Positions 1 through 6,575 of a stretch of 21,919 nt of DNA are shown here, in pieces. Origin of the DNA: a virus; the IMG/VR virus record IMGVR_UViG_3300022833_000051, positions 1 through 21,919 of that record; one strand, given 5' to 3'. The notes under the pieces are model-generated. The model worked only from the letters and a program-made list of their open reading frames with translations, had not been told where the DNA came from and did no database searches. The first letter of the stretch is position 1; every line of letters starts with the position of its first letter. The position numbers and the translations under genes were made by a program.

Positions 1-7
1 GATGCCG

Positions 8-1723
8 CTAAAAAGGCAAATCATTTTTATTGTCTATTTGTGGAACGTAAGCCGGCGTGAAAACTGGTGCGTCAAATCTTACATCACCTACATTTAAAGA
101 CTTGTAAACACCACCATTTGGAAAATCAGGCGCTATATTAAAGCTGCCAAGTCCCCCGTTGTCCTTTCTTTTTATTTTTTCTACATAAACCTCAACTGCA
201 TCACTACCATATTTCGTTTTATTGCCAATATGCCTAAAGCAAATTAAACCATTGTATGCTTTATTAAAGAAATCTGCCGAACCGCTAATATCGTAAAGAG
301 TTGGCTTTTTATACTTACCCTCATGGCTTTCTATTTTTCGTGGGTGCGCCACTAAGAATAAATGAGTGTTTGTTTGTTGGCAAAATTGAGTTATTTGGCT
401 CAAAGCCTTTCCGATATAACTATGATCTCTTTGATCGCTATGATCTAGCATATTCCATGGGTCAATTACCAATACATTAACGCCTTTTTGAAAAACTAAA
501 TCCCGGAAGTGATTTAAAATAGCTTCTAAAGTTAGGTTTTTAAGGTCTATTTTGACCCAAAAAAAATGATCTTCTATAAAGTCTTTAGTATTATTAAGGT
601 CTTTTGTTGTACAATTTCTTTCGTTTAGCTTGTTAGCAATTCTTTTTATATGACCTTCATAGGGCCAACTTTCAGGGCTAAACATTGCAATTCTAAAATC
701 ATAGTTAATAGCTAAATTTACACCTATTTGGTCTATAATGTCAGATTTACCAGCGTTTGGTATTCCCGTTACAACAGTCCATTCACCAAAAGACATTTTA
801 AAATAATCGTCACTTTCGCCAAGTTTGATTGAATAGTTTTCAATTCCCTTTTCGTTAAATCGTAAAACATTATCCCAAATATCAGAAACATTTAGCACCC
901 CTTCCAGAGGGAAGTTTTTAGCCGTTTTAATGGCGTTTCTCAGTTCTTCTGCTCCTTTGCCTACTAAAACCTCGTTAGCGTCTTTAAACGTGCCGAAATC
1001 AACGTATTTACACCTATAATGCCCAAACCTTCTCGCTAGTTCGTTTCTAAGTTGTAAACCGGCATCGTCATTATCAGTACAAATGATAATTTCTTTTTTA
1101 TTTTCAAAGTATTGCCAGCAATTATCTAAATACTCCAACCTTTGGTTTCCTTTACTTGCGCCATTAGGTACTGAGCAAACAGAATAAAGGCCAGATTCGT
1201 GCATACTTAACGCGTCAATTTCACCTTCTACGATGTAAACCTTTTCGTTTTCTTTTATGCTATCTAAGCCATAGAATATAAGTTCAGCGCCAGAAACCAT
1301 TTTAAAGTTCTTAGCGGCATCTCTATATTTTACATTTATTAATTTGCTATCCCGGTAATAATTAAAATTTACGGTATTTCTATTTTTTTTAGCTTGGGGC
1401 ATATACACCTCACTTTCGCCAATTTTCCAATAAGCCAAAGTAGCCTCAGATATACCTCTGCTCTTAAACCAATCTTTTAGTTTATCGCCAATTTTAAGTT
1501 CAATTTTTGGCGGTGCAATAAATTCTTTTTTTTGTTTGAAGATAACGGAACCACCAAAGCCGCAATTGTGACAATTGTAAAATCCCTTTTCAATATTAAC
1601 GCTTAACGAATCGTCGGATTTGTTTTTTCTGGTTGCATGACATTCAGGGCATTTAGTTTTTACCTCCCCAGAAGTGCGGTTGTTTAATTTTATTCCTAAT
1701 TCTGCAAACTCGTTTAAATACAT
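8..1723 (-). CDS. Primase-helicase, T7 gp4 / Twinkle type
   Basis: This 571-residue protein probably unwinds the replication fork and may prime it. In order it has: an N-terminal zinc ribbon with Cys25-x2-Cys28 and Cys51-x2-Cys54; a TOPRIM fold with the acidic motif VEGEID at about 165-170 and TDNDD at 216-220; and a RecA-like hexameric helicase domain with Walker A GIPNAGKSD at about 320-328, Walker B VLVIDPWN near 418-424, and LVAH near 457-460. This order is that of T7 gp4 and Twinkle. Whether the primase half is catalytic cannot be judged by eye. The last residues are NKNDLPF, an acidic tail ending in Phe that matches the end of the SSB-like protein at 6262-6573. The gene lies 98 bp downstream of the initiator gene and starts after the A-rich leader GAACCAAAACGAAATT. 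The helicase assignment is firm from the motifs. Confidence 0.93.
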   Translation of the reverse strand: MYLNEFAELGIKLNNRTSGEVKTKCPECHATRKNKSDDSLSVNIEKGFYNCHNCGFGGSVIFKQKKEFIAPPKIELKIGDKLKDWFKSRGISEATLAYWKIGESEVYMPQAKKNRNTVNFNYYRDSKLINVKYRDAAKNFKMVSGAELIFYGLDSIKENEKVYIVEGEIDALSMHESGLYSVCSVPNGASKGNQRLEYLDNCWQYFENKKEIIICTDNDDAGLQLRNELARRFGHYRCKYVDFGTFKDANEVLVGKGAEELRNAIKTAKNFPLEGVLNVSDIWDNVLRFNEKGIENYSIKLGESDDYFKMSFGEWTVVTGIPNAGKSDIIDQIGVNLAINYDFRIAMFSPESWPYEGHIKRIANKLNERNCTTKDLNNTKDFIEDHFFWVKIDLKNLTLEAILNHFRDLVFQKGVNVLVIDPWNMLDHSDQRDHSYIGKALSQITQFCQQTNTHLFLVAHPRKIESHEGKYKKPTLYDISGSADFFNKAYNGLICFRHIGNKTKYGSDAVEVYVEKIKRKDNGGLGSFNIAPDFPNGGVYKSLNVGDVRFDAPVFTPAYVPQIDNKNDLPF

Positions 1724-1780
1724 AATTTCGTTTTGGTTCAGCTAAAATAAAAAATTATTTTCAATTTATAGCGTTAAATG

Positions 1781-1788
1781 CAAAAATA
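1781..1788 (-). promoter_or_regulatory. Candidate -7 promoter box (TATTTTTG)
   Basis: The minus strand reads TATTTTTG, matching the Bacteroidota -7 consensus TAnnTTTG, about 58 nt upstream of the primase-helicase start. No TTG -33 element is visible at 17-23 nt spacing. It could give the helicase a separate transcript, but the box is weak evidence in such AT-rich DNA. Confidence 0.25.
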
Positions 1789-1794
1789 TTTTAA

Positions 1795-1871
1795 TTGTTT
1801 TTTATATAGTTAAATATTTCGCTAATATCTTAATTTGTTTTTTATATAGTTAAATATTTCGCTAATATCTT
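1795..1871. repeat. 37-bp exact tandem direct repeat (period 40)
   Basis: Positions 1795-1831 and 1835-1871 are identical over 37 bp, separated by 3 bp. The upstream copy (1835-1871) encodes the C-terminal end of the initiator protein. The second copy lies mostly past its stop codon. Because the period of 40 is not a multiple of three, the second copy is read in another frame and supplies a new ending (Lys-Leu-Arg-Tyr-stop). Confidence 0.95.
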
Positions 1872-2724
1872 CATTAGTAAAACCTAAGTTTTGGCGCATT
1901 ATAAATTGGTTAATTGTTTCGCCATTTTGTAATACACATAAAATCTCGGTTGATCCATCGCCAGCCGTTATGATTTTCCATTCAGCCGCCTTTTTAATTT
2001 TAGCCATTGCGGTGGGTTTTTCAATTTCTTTTTTTATGGCCCTAAACTTTGCTAAAATACTATCTATTTTTCTTAAACCGTTCTTTGGTGTTTTTAGCGC
2101 CGGAAGTGAAAGAACATTGCATTTCCAAAAAGCATCGTTTCTGGCCCATTGTACTGCTAAATAAACTTCTCTTAAATCATAGCCGTTTTTATCAAAAAAA
2201 GAAAGTGTTTTTTTCCAGGTTTCAATTTGTGATTTATTTTTGGGTATAGTATTTTCGCCTTTAAATAATATTAAAATATGTGAATAGGCGCTTTCAATTA
2301 AATCTGAAAATTTAGCTTCCGAAAAATTTTTATTTTTTGGTTGGTCTTTCTTATTAATTGTATTTATAGTAATTGTATTTATATCTTGTGCATTTTCTAA
2401 ATACCCCCCTTTAATATTCTTAATACCCCCTTTAGAAAACTTAATACCCCCCTTTAGTATATTAACCACCCTTTTTTTAACTTCTTTTCCTTCATATTCA
2501 TATCTTATTTTAATAAATTTCTTTGCTTCTAATGACTTAATAATTTGGCTACATCTGCCGTTTGTTAAATTAAAAAAATCTGAAAAATAAGAATTTGAAG
2601 CAAAGCACCCAGCATTATTATCTAACGAATTAATCTCAACTAAAAAAACCTTTTCGGTGATGCTAAGTTCTTTTATTAGCCAAATATCTTTTGAAATCCA
2701 AATACCTTTAAAATTCTTTTCCAT
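1822..2724 (-). CDS. Winged-helix replication initiator / replisome organiser
   Basis: This 300-residue protein likely binds the phage origin and recruits the helicase encoded next door. Residues 1-90 look like a winged-helix domain of the phage replication-protein type (GIWISKDIWL, then SITEKVFLVEI and a helix-turn-helix around 45-70). Residues 88-128 are a low-complexity linker with three Lys-Gly-Gly repeats and an Asn-Thr-Ile repeat; the DNA encoding them has iteron-like repeats. Residues 135-230 form a helical domain containing WARNDAFWKCNVLS, a pattern common in phage initiators just before the C-terminal helix. The gene follows a promoter-like box and a structured leader and precedes the helicase, as in lambda O-P and similar modules. 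The last four residues come from a 40-bp duplication. The family call is by pattern, and the exact Pfam family is uncertain. Confidence 0.78.
   Translation of the reverse strand: MEKNFKGIWISKDIWLIKELSITEKVFLVEINSLDNNAGCFASNSYFSDFFNLTNGRCSQIIKSLEAKKFIKIRYEYEGKEVKKRVVNILKGGIKFSKGGIKNIKGGYLENAQDINTITINTINKKDQPKNKNFSEAKFSDLIESAYSHILILFKGENTIPKNKSQIETWKKTLSFFDKNGYDLREVYLAVQWARNDAFWKCNVLSLPALKTPKNGLRKIDSILAKFRAIKKEIEKPTAMAKIKKAAEWKIITAGDGSTEILCVLQNGETINQFIMRQNLGFTNEDISEIFNYIKNKLRY
2355..2457. other. Candidate replication origin: iterons plus AT-rich repeats inside the initiator gene
   Basis: Three direct repeats with the minus-strand core TAAAGGGGG(G)TAT lie at about 2397-2413, 2419-2435 and 2440-2457. 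Their spacing is 21-22 bp, two helical turns. Beside them is an AT-rich stretch with two exact 14-bp copies of TAATTGTATTTATA (plus strand) at 2355-2368 and 2370-2383. Iterons next to an AT-rich unwinding region inside the initiator gene are the layout of ori-lambda in gene O. The repeats also encode a repetitive linker, so a purely protein-level explanation remains possible. Confidence 0.55.
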
Positions 2725-2816
2725 AAAACAAAAAAACCTGCGGTTCCCCTAGTGTGGTAGGTTCCCCGAAGGTTTTAATTAAAGTCTTTAAATAATGGCG
2801 CACCCACACGATCGCC
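2725..2816 (-). ncRNA. Structured leader RNA or small RNA upstream of the initiator
   Basis: The minus-strand transcript can form hairpin 1 (GGCG/CGCC, 2797-2816, 12-nt loop). Hairpin 2 (2733-2776) has an 11-bp outer stem with one mismatch, a symmetric GGAA/GGAA internal loop, an inner CCUA/UAGG stem and the hexaloop CCACAC. The hexaloop (2752-2757) is the exact complement of GUGUGG in the loop of hairpin 1 (2804-2809), so the two loops could kiss. Hairpin 2 is followed by seven U, as in an intrinsic terminator. A promoter-like box sits just upstream. It may be an attenuating leader of the initiator gene or a free small RNA of about 90 nt. No known riboswitch class was recognised. Confidence 0.5.
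2730..2776 (-). terminator. Terminator-like hairpin just before the initiator start codon
   Basis: The minus-strand stem AAAACCTTCGG / CCGCAGGTTTT (10 of 11 pairs) is followed by seven T, then GTTTT and the ATG at 2724. It may end the operon that finishes at 2841, act as an attenuator, or cap a small RNA. The stem is clear; which role it has is not. Confidence 0.5.
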
Positions 2817-2822
2817 AAAAGA

Positions 2823-2854
2823 CAAATATACAAATATTTTTTAATTTACAACAA
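2823..2854 (-). promoter_or_regulatory. Candidate Bacteroidota-type promoter for the replication genes
   Basis: The minus strand has the -7 box TATATTTG (2823-2830), an exact match to TAnnTTTG. TTG triplets lie 18 and 21 nt upstream (2849-2851 and 2852-2854), inside the 17-23 nt spacing described for Flavobacterium promoters. Transcription would start near 2816, at the first base of hairpin 1 of the leader. It overlaps the end of the gene at 2841-3086. Confidence 0.55.
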
Positions 2855-3086
2855 CGCTTTTAACCCTTTCGCAAAAGTTTTTTAACTCAGAATAATACCT
2901 TTGGATTTGCTTTAAAGTAATTTCCTTTTCGCCAAATCTAGTAAATAAAATCTCAACTAAAAATTCCTTTTCAGTTCTAGTTATTGCGCCAATTAATATA
3001 AATCCTTCTTCTAAATCTTGAAAAGGCAATTTACAACTTCTTAACTTTTGCGTTTGCTCATTGTAGTACAAAAAAATGTAACTCAT
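2841..3086 (-). CDS. Hypothetical protein, 81 residues
   Basis: I do not recognise this small protein. It begins MSYIFLYYNEQTQK, and its second half (about 35-80) looks helical and charged, with the pattern EKEITLKQIQRYYSELKNF. No membrane segment or metal motif is visible. Its ATG overlaps the TGA of the nuclease gene upstream (ATGA at 3083-3086), which suggests translational coupling and makes it a real gene of this operon. It is the last gene before the promoter and leader of the initiator, and that promoter begins inside its 3' end. Confidence 0.72.
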   Translation of the reverse strand: MSYIFLYYNEQTQKLRSCKLPFQDLEEGFILIGAITRTEKEFLVEILFTRFGEKEITLKQIQRYYSELKNFCERVKSVVVN

Positions 3087-3457
3087 AGGTTATTTTTAAA
3101 GTAATTATCAATTGTAAGTTTGCAATCGTCAAAAGTGTTATGCCATGTAGTGTGCCAATTGCATTTCAGAAGGTGTTTAAGCCATTCTTTTTGATCAGGT
3201 GTAGGTTTGTTATACCCAACCTTTAATTCTATCGCTAATCCGCTAAATTGTTTTGATGGGCTAAAGATTAAAACGTCAGGCGTGCCTCTTTTGGTTCCCA
3301 AGTATTTCATTTTAAACTGTTCAAACTTTGTTCGTCGGCCCTCGTTAGGTGTGTGTTGTATTAAAACGCCTGGATAAGCCATGTAAACATAATTAAATAC
3401 CGCCCTTTGCAAATGATCTTCAGGCCCTAAAAATTTTAAATATGGATTTATTGACAT
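3083..3457 (-). CDS. VRR-NUC domain nuclease
   Basis: This 124-residue protein has the motifs of the VRR-NUC branch of PD-(D/E)xK nucleases: GPED at 11-14, GTPDVLIF at 58-65 (Asp61), AIELK at 75-79 (Glu77, Lys79) and Gln89 in the following helix. Proteins of this size in phages are usually single-domain VRR-NUC enzymes thought to cut branched or recombination DNA. Here it sits in a nuclease and recombination operon between a metallophosphoesterase and a small unknown gene. The start lies 16 bp after the metallophosphoesterase stop (3474), and its end is coupled to the next gene by ATGA. The exact substrate cannot be inferred from sequence alone. Confidence 0.88.
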   Translation of the reverse strand: MSINPYLKFLGPEDHLQRAVFNYVYMAYPGVLIQHTPNEGRRTKFEQFKMKYLGTKRGTPDVLIFSPSKQFSGLAIELKVGYNKPTPDQKEWLKHLLKCNWHTTWHNTFDDCKLTIDNYFKNNL

Positions 3458-3473
3458 AAATAATTTTTATATT

Positions 3474-4619
3474 TTAAAATAAATGCGTAAATCTTGCTAC
3501 TTGGCCATGCTCTTTGCTATGAATAAAGCCTTCAACTGCTTTTGGGGCGTGTTGATAGCCGTTTCGGTGATGCCAACCATCTGTTCCACTTGGACTTCTT
3601 AGGCTTTCTATTGTGCAACCTATATCGTCTTTTACTATTTTATGGTGTACATGATGCGTATATATATAACGGTGCTTTACATTTGACCATTCTTTACACT
3701 CGACTGAAGCCAATTTACTTAAATCTTGCCACTTAGCGCCGTCACCATGAGTTGTTCCAATTAGATTTTCGCCATAGGTATAATATTTTCTATGCGAAAT
3801 GCTTACGTCAAAGGTTATATTTTTACACTCCCGGAACCAGTTACTAATAGCATCAGCCAAGAAAAAACCATGAACATAATCATGGTTTGAAGGGTTGTAC
3901 ATAAAATGAACATTTGATATTTGCAAAAGTTTTTCTATTATTTCTATATAAAGCCTTTTTGCAATTAGAAAATTATCGTACCACATACCGCAGGTATCTA
4001 CCGGCGTTCCGCTTGTTGTGGTTCTTTTGGGCGTGTCGATATGCAAAATATCATTTCCGGCAACAAATACAATCTGCTCAATATTAAATCCATGAGCCTT
4101 TTGTATTATTCCATCAACACCTTGGCGCACCCTTTCAACGGCTATTTGATTATTATATTCTTCGCCAGTTTCAAAAGAAGAAGCTAATTTGCCAATATGA
4201 ATATCTGCCGGATCAATCAATAAAAGATGCGGTCTATTTAAAGGTTTTCTAATTATTTTTTTATATTCAAAAGTGTGTTTACTCACTTCTTCAATATGAT
4301 CTTTTAGCATTTCTTCAAAAGTAATTGCCTCTAAACCTTCTTCGGGCCTAAAGGCAATAGACCAATGCTCGCCTTTATACCATCCATGTTTTACACTATC
4401 TAGCGGAATACCTACATCGCTACATTCGGCGGCTAAAGCAAAATGCTCAATAGCCCTTTCTTCTGAGTGAATCCATTTTAAAACCATACGTCTTGCGTTG
4501 TTATGGTCTTTAGGATAGTTCATATTTGATATAATAAATCTTGCAATTTCAGCGGCGTTTTTTTCGCCGCCATTATAAAGTTCAATTGCCTTAGCTTTAA
4601 AAGAAAGGTTTTTTATCAT
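3474..4619 (-). CDS. Calcineurin-like metallophosphoesterase with N-terminal HTH
   Basis: This 381-residue protein carries the five metal-binding motifs of the calcineurin-like phosphoesterase fold: Asp139-x-His141, GND at 188-190, SNHD at about 244-247, HGD at 291-293 and the HVHH cluster at 323-326. Nuclease relatives include SbcD/Mre11, so a DNA nuclease role is plausible, but phosphodiesterase or phosphatase activity cannot be excluded. Residues 1-55 look like a separate helix-turn-helix segment (AAEIARFI, then RRMVLKWIHSEE). That would tether the enzyme to DNA. The gene begins directly after the stop of the coiled-coil gene (4620/4619, no gap) in the same operon, next to the VRR-NUC gene. 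Confidence 0.88.
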   Translation of the reverse strand: MIKNLSFKAKAIELYNGGEKNAAEIARFIISNMNYPKDHNNARRMVLKWIHSEERAIEHFALAAECSDVGIPLDSVKHGWYKGEHWSIAFRPEEGLEAITFEEMLKDHIEEVSKHTFEYKKIIRKPLNRPHLLLIDPADIHIGKLASSFETGEEYNNQIAVERVRQGVDGIIQKAHGFNIEQIVFVAGNDILHIDTPKRTTTSGTPVDTCGMWYDNFLIAKRLYIEIIEKLLQISNVHFMYNPSNHDYVHGFFLADAISNWFRECKNITFDVSISHRKYYTYGENLIGTTHGDGAKWQDLSKLASVECKEWSNVKHRYIYTHHVHHKIVKDDIGCTIESLRSPSGTDGWHHRNGYQHAPKAVEGFIHSKEHGQVARFTHLF

Positions 4620-5069
4620 TTATTTTTGTTTTTTTAAAACTATTGAAGATTTGCGATAGGTTATTTCCGGCATCACCATTTCTTCGCCATCTTCATTTAC
4701 TCCTGCAAATTTATTGCCTTTTTGCATGGCTTCAAAAGCACTTTTATATCTGCCTTCAATTTCTTTTTTGCTTTGCTCTGCGTTTTGCCATTCTGGAATA
4801 TTCTTATAAGTGAATATTTTACCTCCATTTCTAACTTCTATTTGATAGCCTTGGTAGCCTTCTTTGTGGTCTGCGGCTTGCTCTGCTATCTTTTCAAAGA
4901 AATCGTCTTTGTATCCTTTGCAAACCTCTAAGCTAAGTTCTAATTGTTTTCTTTGTTCTTCTAAAAAAATTAAAGCATCTAAGACGTTTATATTCCCTTC
5001 GTTTACGTCATTAATTGCGTTAAACATTTGATCTTGTAATTCTACGTGTAAATCGTTTAAATTATTCAT
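4620..5069 (-). CDS. Hypothetical coiled-coil protein in the nuclease operon
   Basis: I cannot name a family for this 149-residue protein. Residues 5-70 are predicted by eye to be helical and acidic, with heptad-like Leu/Ile (LDALIFLEEQRKQLELSLEV). Residues 70-90 are beta-like (GYQIEVRNGGKIFTY), and 90-115 are again helical and charged. The C-terminus is a short basic strand (RKSSIVLKKQK). It abuts the metallophosphoesterase gene without a gap, which suggests co-translation and a linked function, perhaps as a partner subunit. This link is inferred from position only. The ATG at 5069 follows the leader TTTGAAACAATT. Confidence 0.8.
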   Translation of the reverse strand: MNNLNDLHVELQDQMFNAINDVNEGNINVLDALIFLEEQRKQLELSLEVCKGYKDDFFEKIAEQAADHKEGYQGYQIEVRNGGKIFTYKNIPEWQNAEQSKKEIEGRYKSAFEAMQKGNKFAGVNEDGEEMVMPEITYRKSSIVLKKQK

Positions 5070-5082
5070 AATTGTTTCAAAG

Positions 5083-5376
5083 TTAATTATTTATTTTACT
5101 ATTAAATTTTAAATCTAAATTAAATTCTACTGGTATTCTATATTTAATATTATATTCTTTCATTAAAAAAACAATTCTTTCGAAATCAGTTTCGTTAATT
5201 AAGATTAAAGAATCAATTGGCGCAACCTCTGGATCTTTGAAGTCTAAAGCCGGAAATTTATTCTTAGAATAAGAAACAGTACCAAAAGGCATATCATGCT
5301 TTTTAGCAATTTCATCAATTGTAAGCCCGGTAAAATGATAATCATAAGCTGCTGCTTTATTAAATTTCTGGCTCAT
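5083..5376 (-). CDS. Small helix-turn-helix protein
   Basis: The first 40 of 97 residues read as an HTH: YDYHFTGLTIDEIAKKHDMP, then FGTVSYSKNKF, as in small phage DNA-binding proteins with an HTH of the sigma-70 region 4 or terminase small-subunit kind. The rest is acidic, then ends in a basic Asn/Lys-rich tail. It is a likely early regulator or an accessory factor of the nuclease operon; nothing shows its target. It sits 13 bp upstream of the coiled-coil gene and 4 bp after the 60-residue gene. Confidence 0.75.
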   Translation of the reverse strand: MSQKFNKAAAYDYHFTGLTIDEIAKKHDMPFGTVSYSKNKFPALDFKDPEVAPIDSLILINETDFERIVFLMKEYNIKYRIPVEFNLDLKFNSKINN

Positions 5377-5380
5377 AGCT

Positions 5381-5563
5381 TTAATTTTCTAAGGGCGTTA
5401 TAAAGTCAGTTGCAAACAATCTTTTTATAATAGTCCATAAACTAGGCTTATTTAGCTTTTTAATCATGTCTAAGCGACTTAGTACTTCAATTCGTATTGA
5501 ATTACCACTCCCTTTTCCTTCGTATGTTACAACGTCTGTAAATAAGTGTTTAATATTTTTCAT
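5381..5563 (-). CDS. Hypothetical protein, 60 residues
   Basis: This protein is not recognised. It is basic and compact, starting MKNIKHLFTDVVTYEGKGSG, with a helical C-terminal half (PSLWTIIKRLFATDFITP) that could be amphipathic. Four bases separate it from each neighbour, and all neighbours run the same way, which supports it as a real member of the operon 2841-5837. No motif suggests a function. Confidence 0.65.
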   Translation of the reverse strand: MKNIKHLFTDVVTYEGKGSGNSIRIEVLSRLDMIKKLNKPSLWTIIKRLFATDFITPLEN

Positions 5564-5567
5564 TGTT

Positions 5568-5837
5568 TTATTTTAAAAGTGTGAAGATACCATACTTAGA
5601 AATATGGCCCTTAGAATTTGTTTTTTCCACCATTGTTGTAGTAATGTTTAGGCCCCTATCTCGAAGCCTATAAATAATGCTAGAAAGTCTGGTTGCCCTA
5701 TAAAGGTTAATCGCCTCCCAACTTGTAATGCTGCCTTTTTTTTGAAGATGTTGCAACACTAATTCGTGTTTGTTTTGATTTTCTAAACTTGCTTTTTGTG
5801 GGTCTTGTGTTTTGAATAAATCTAAAAAGAAACTCAT
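5568..5837 (-). CDS. Winged-helix protein (HTH_39-like)
   Basis: This 89-residue protein has a winged-helix core at about 28-89: LQKKGSITSWEAINLY, RLSSIIYRLRDRGLNI, then a beta wing ending HISKYGIFTL. This is the look of the phage HTH_39 family (PF14090), usually a small regulator or replication accessory protein. It opens the long operon 2841-5837, so it may regulate it. Its start follows the leader AAACCAAAATATT-ATG, the same 16 nt found before the annealing-protein gene at 7366. An intrinsic terminator lies upstream at 5921-5953, so the operon probably has its own promoter in 5838-5920. Confidence 0.82.
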   Translation of the reverse strand: MSFFLDLFKTQDPQKASLENQNKHELVLQHLQKKGSITSWEAINLYRATRLSSIIYRLRDRGLNITTTMVEKTNSKGHISKYGIFTLLK

Positions 5838-5920
5838 AATATTTTGGTTTTAATTATTTATAAAGTAAAAATAAAAATAAATTTTAAATAAACAACAAAA
5901 ATTAAAAGAAATTTTTAAAT

Positions 5921-5953
5921 AAAAAAAAGAGCTCGTTTTATTGGAGGCCCTTT
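5921..5953 (-). terminator. Intrinsic terminator after the 57-residue gene
   Basis: The minus-strand hairpin AAAGGGCCTC / GAGCTCTTT (nine pairs including one G-U, one bulged C, 9-nt loop) runs straight into eight T. It lies in the 169-bp spacer between 6007 and 5837 and separates the recombination block from the nuclease block. Confidence 0.65.
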
Positions 5954-6006
5954 GGTTTGTCATTTTTTTTAGTAAAGTTACTTATATCGGTTAGTTAGCA
6001 TTAATA

Positions 6007-6180
6007 CTACACTTTGTTACCATACAAGTTAAATCCTTGTTTACAGCACATATCTAAATGGTGGTAGTATGTTTTCCAACTATCTTTATTCCTTACAACA
6101 TACCCCCATTCACAAAATAATTTATGCATCCACCATTTCCAAGGTTTATTGTGTTCTTTACTCACTTTACTCCAAGCCAT
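6007..6180 (-). CDS. Small Trp/His/Lys-rich protein, 57 residues
   Basis: ATG at 6180, TAG at 6007-6009. The protein starts MAWSKVSKEHNKPWKWWMHK and is rich in Trp (six), His, Lys and Cys (CC pair near residue 45). It has no family I recognise, no signal peptide and no membrane segment. It resembles the short aromatic, basic peptides that flavobacterial phages carry between operons. It is supported by the A-rich leader (ACTAAAATATAAAATT) and by flanking terminators on both sides (6231-6257 and 5921-5953), which place it as a single-gene unit. The strongly biased composition is coding-like in this frame only. Confidence 0.6.
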   Translation of the reverse strand: MAWSKVSKEHNKPWKWWMHKLFCEWGYVVRNKDSWKTYYHHLDMCCKQGFNLYGNKV

Positions 6181-6230
6181 AATTTTATATTTTAGTTTTA
6201 TTAATCCGTACTAATAGTTTTTAATTAGTT

Positions 6231-6257
6231 AAAAAAAAGGGGCTTTTACACCCCTTT
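6231..6257 (-). terminator. Intrinsic terminator after the SSB-like gene
   Basis: The minus-strand stem AAAGGGG / CCCCTTT with an 8-nt loop is followed by a run of eight T in total. It begins 4 bp after the stop codon of the gene at 6262. Confidence 0.8.
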
Positions 6258-6261
6258 AAAT

Positions 6262-6573
6262 TTAGAAAGGTAAATCATCTTCGTTACTTTCTGCTTTAGG
6301 GCCTCCTATCGCTTTTGGCACGACTTCATTACTAGGCTTCCATGTGTCTACAATAAGGCTTACACCTCCGATTTTTGTGCGCCATATTCCAAATTTTAAT
6401 TGATTGGCCCCGTTGTATTGGGTATAATGATTTTTTGCCTCTGGCGAATCTAAAAATGCTTTTAATTCGTCTATGGAAACAACCCCGCTTGAAATTAATG
6501 TTTCCGGCTGCTTTTCGTTTCTTGGAAATGTTCTAATTCCCTTTAAAAAAATAGTACTTTTTTCTTCTGCCAT
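6262..6573 (-). CDS. Putative ssDNA-binding protein with SSB-type tail
   Basis: This 103-residue protein has a small beta-rich body with aromatic residues (IFLKGIRTFP, HYTQYNGANQLKFGIWR, VSLIVDTWKP). A flexible Gly/Pro-rich linker leads to the acidic end ESNEDDLPF. Such a tail is the hallmark of bacterial SSBs, where the acidic tip ending in Pro-Phe docks partner proteins. No standard OB-fold family is certain from sequence, so the SSB call rests on size, tail and context. It follows the DUF1071 annealing protein and a 46-residue gene, and annealing proteins are commonly paired with SSBs. The primase-helicase ends in the same four residues, DLPF. Confidence 0.62.
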   Translation of the reverse strand: MAEEKSTIFLKGIRTFPRNEKQPETLISSGVVSIDELKAFLDSPEAKNHYTQYNGANQLKFGIWRTKIGGVSLIVDTWKPSNEVVPKAIGGPKAESNEDDLPF

Positions 6574-6575
6574 AA

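Noticed and set aside
1970-2249. Two plus-strand ORFs of 64 and 66 codons
   Set aside because: They are antisense shadows of the well-supported initiator gene, with no leader or motifs.
2399-2460. CRISPR-like reading of the three evenly spaced repeats
   Set aside because: Units and spacers are far too short and lie inside a coding frame; iterons or a coding repeat explain them better.
5840-5959. Minus-strand ORF of about 37 codons starting MTNQRASNKTSS in the spacer 5838-6006
   Set aside because: Most of it is a translation of the terminator stem and the AT-rich tail; composition is Phe/Tyr/Asn as expected of random AT-rich DNA.
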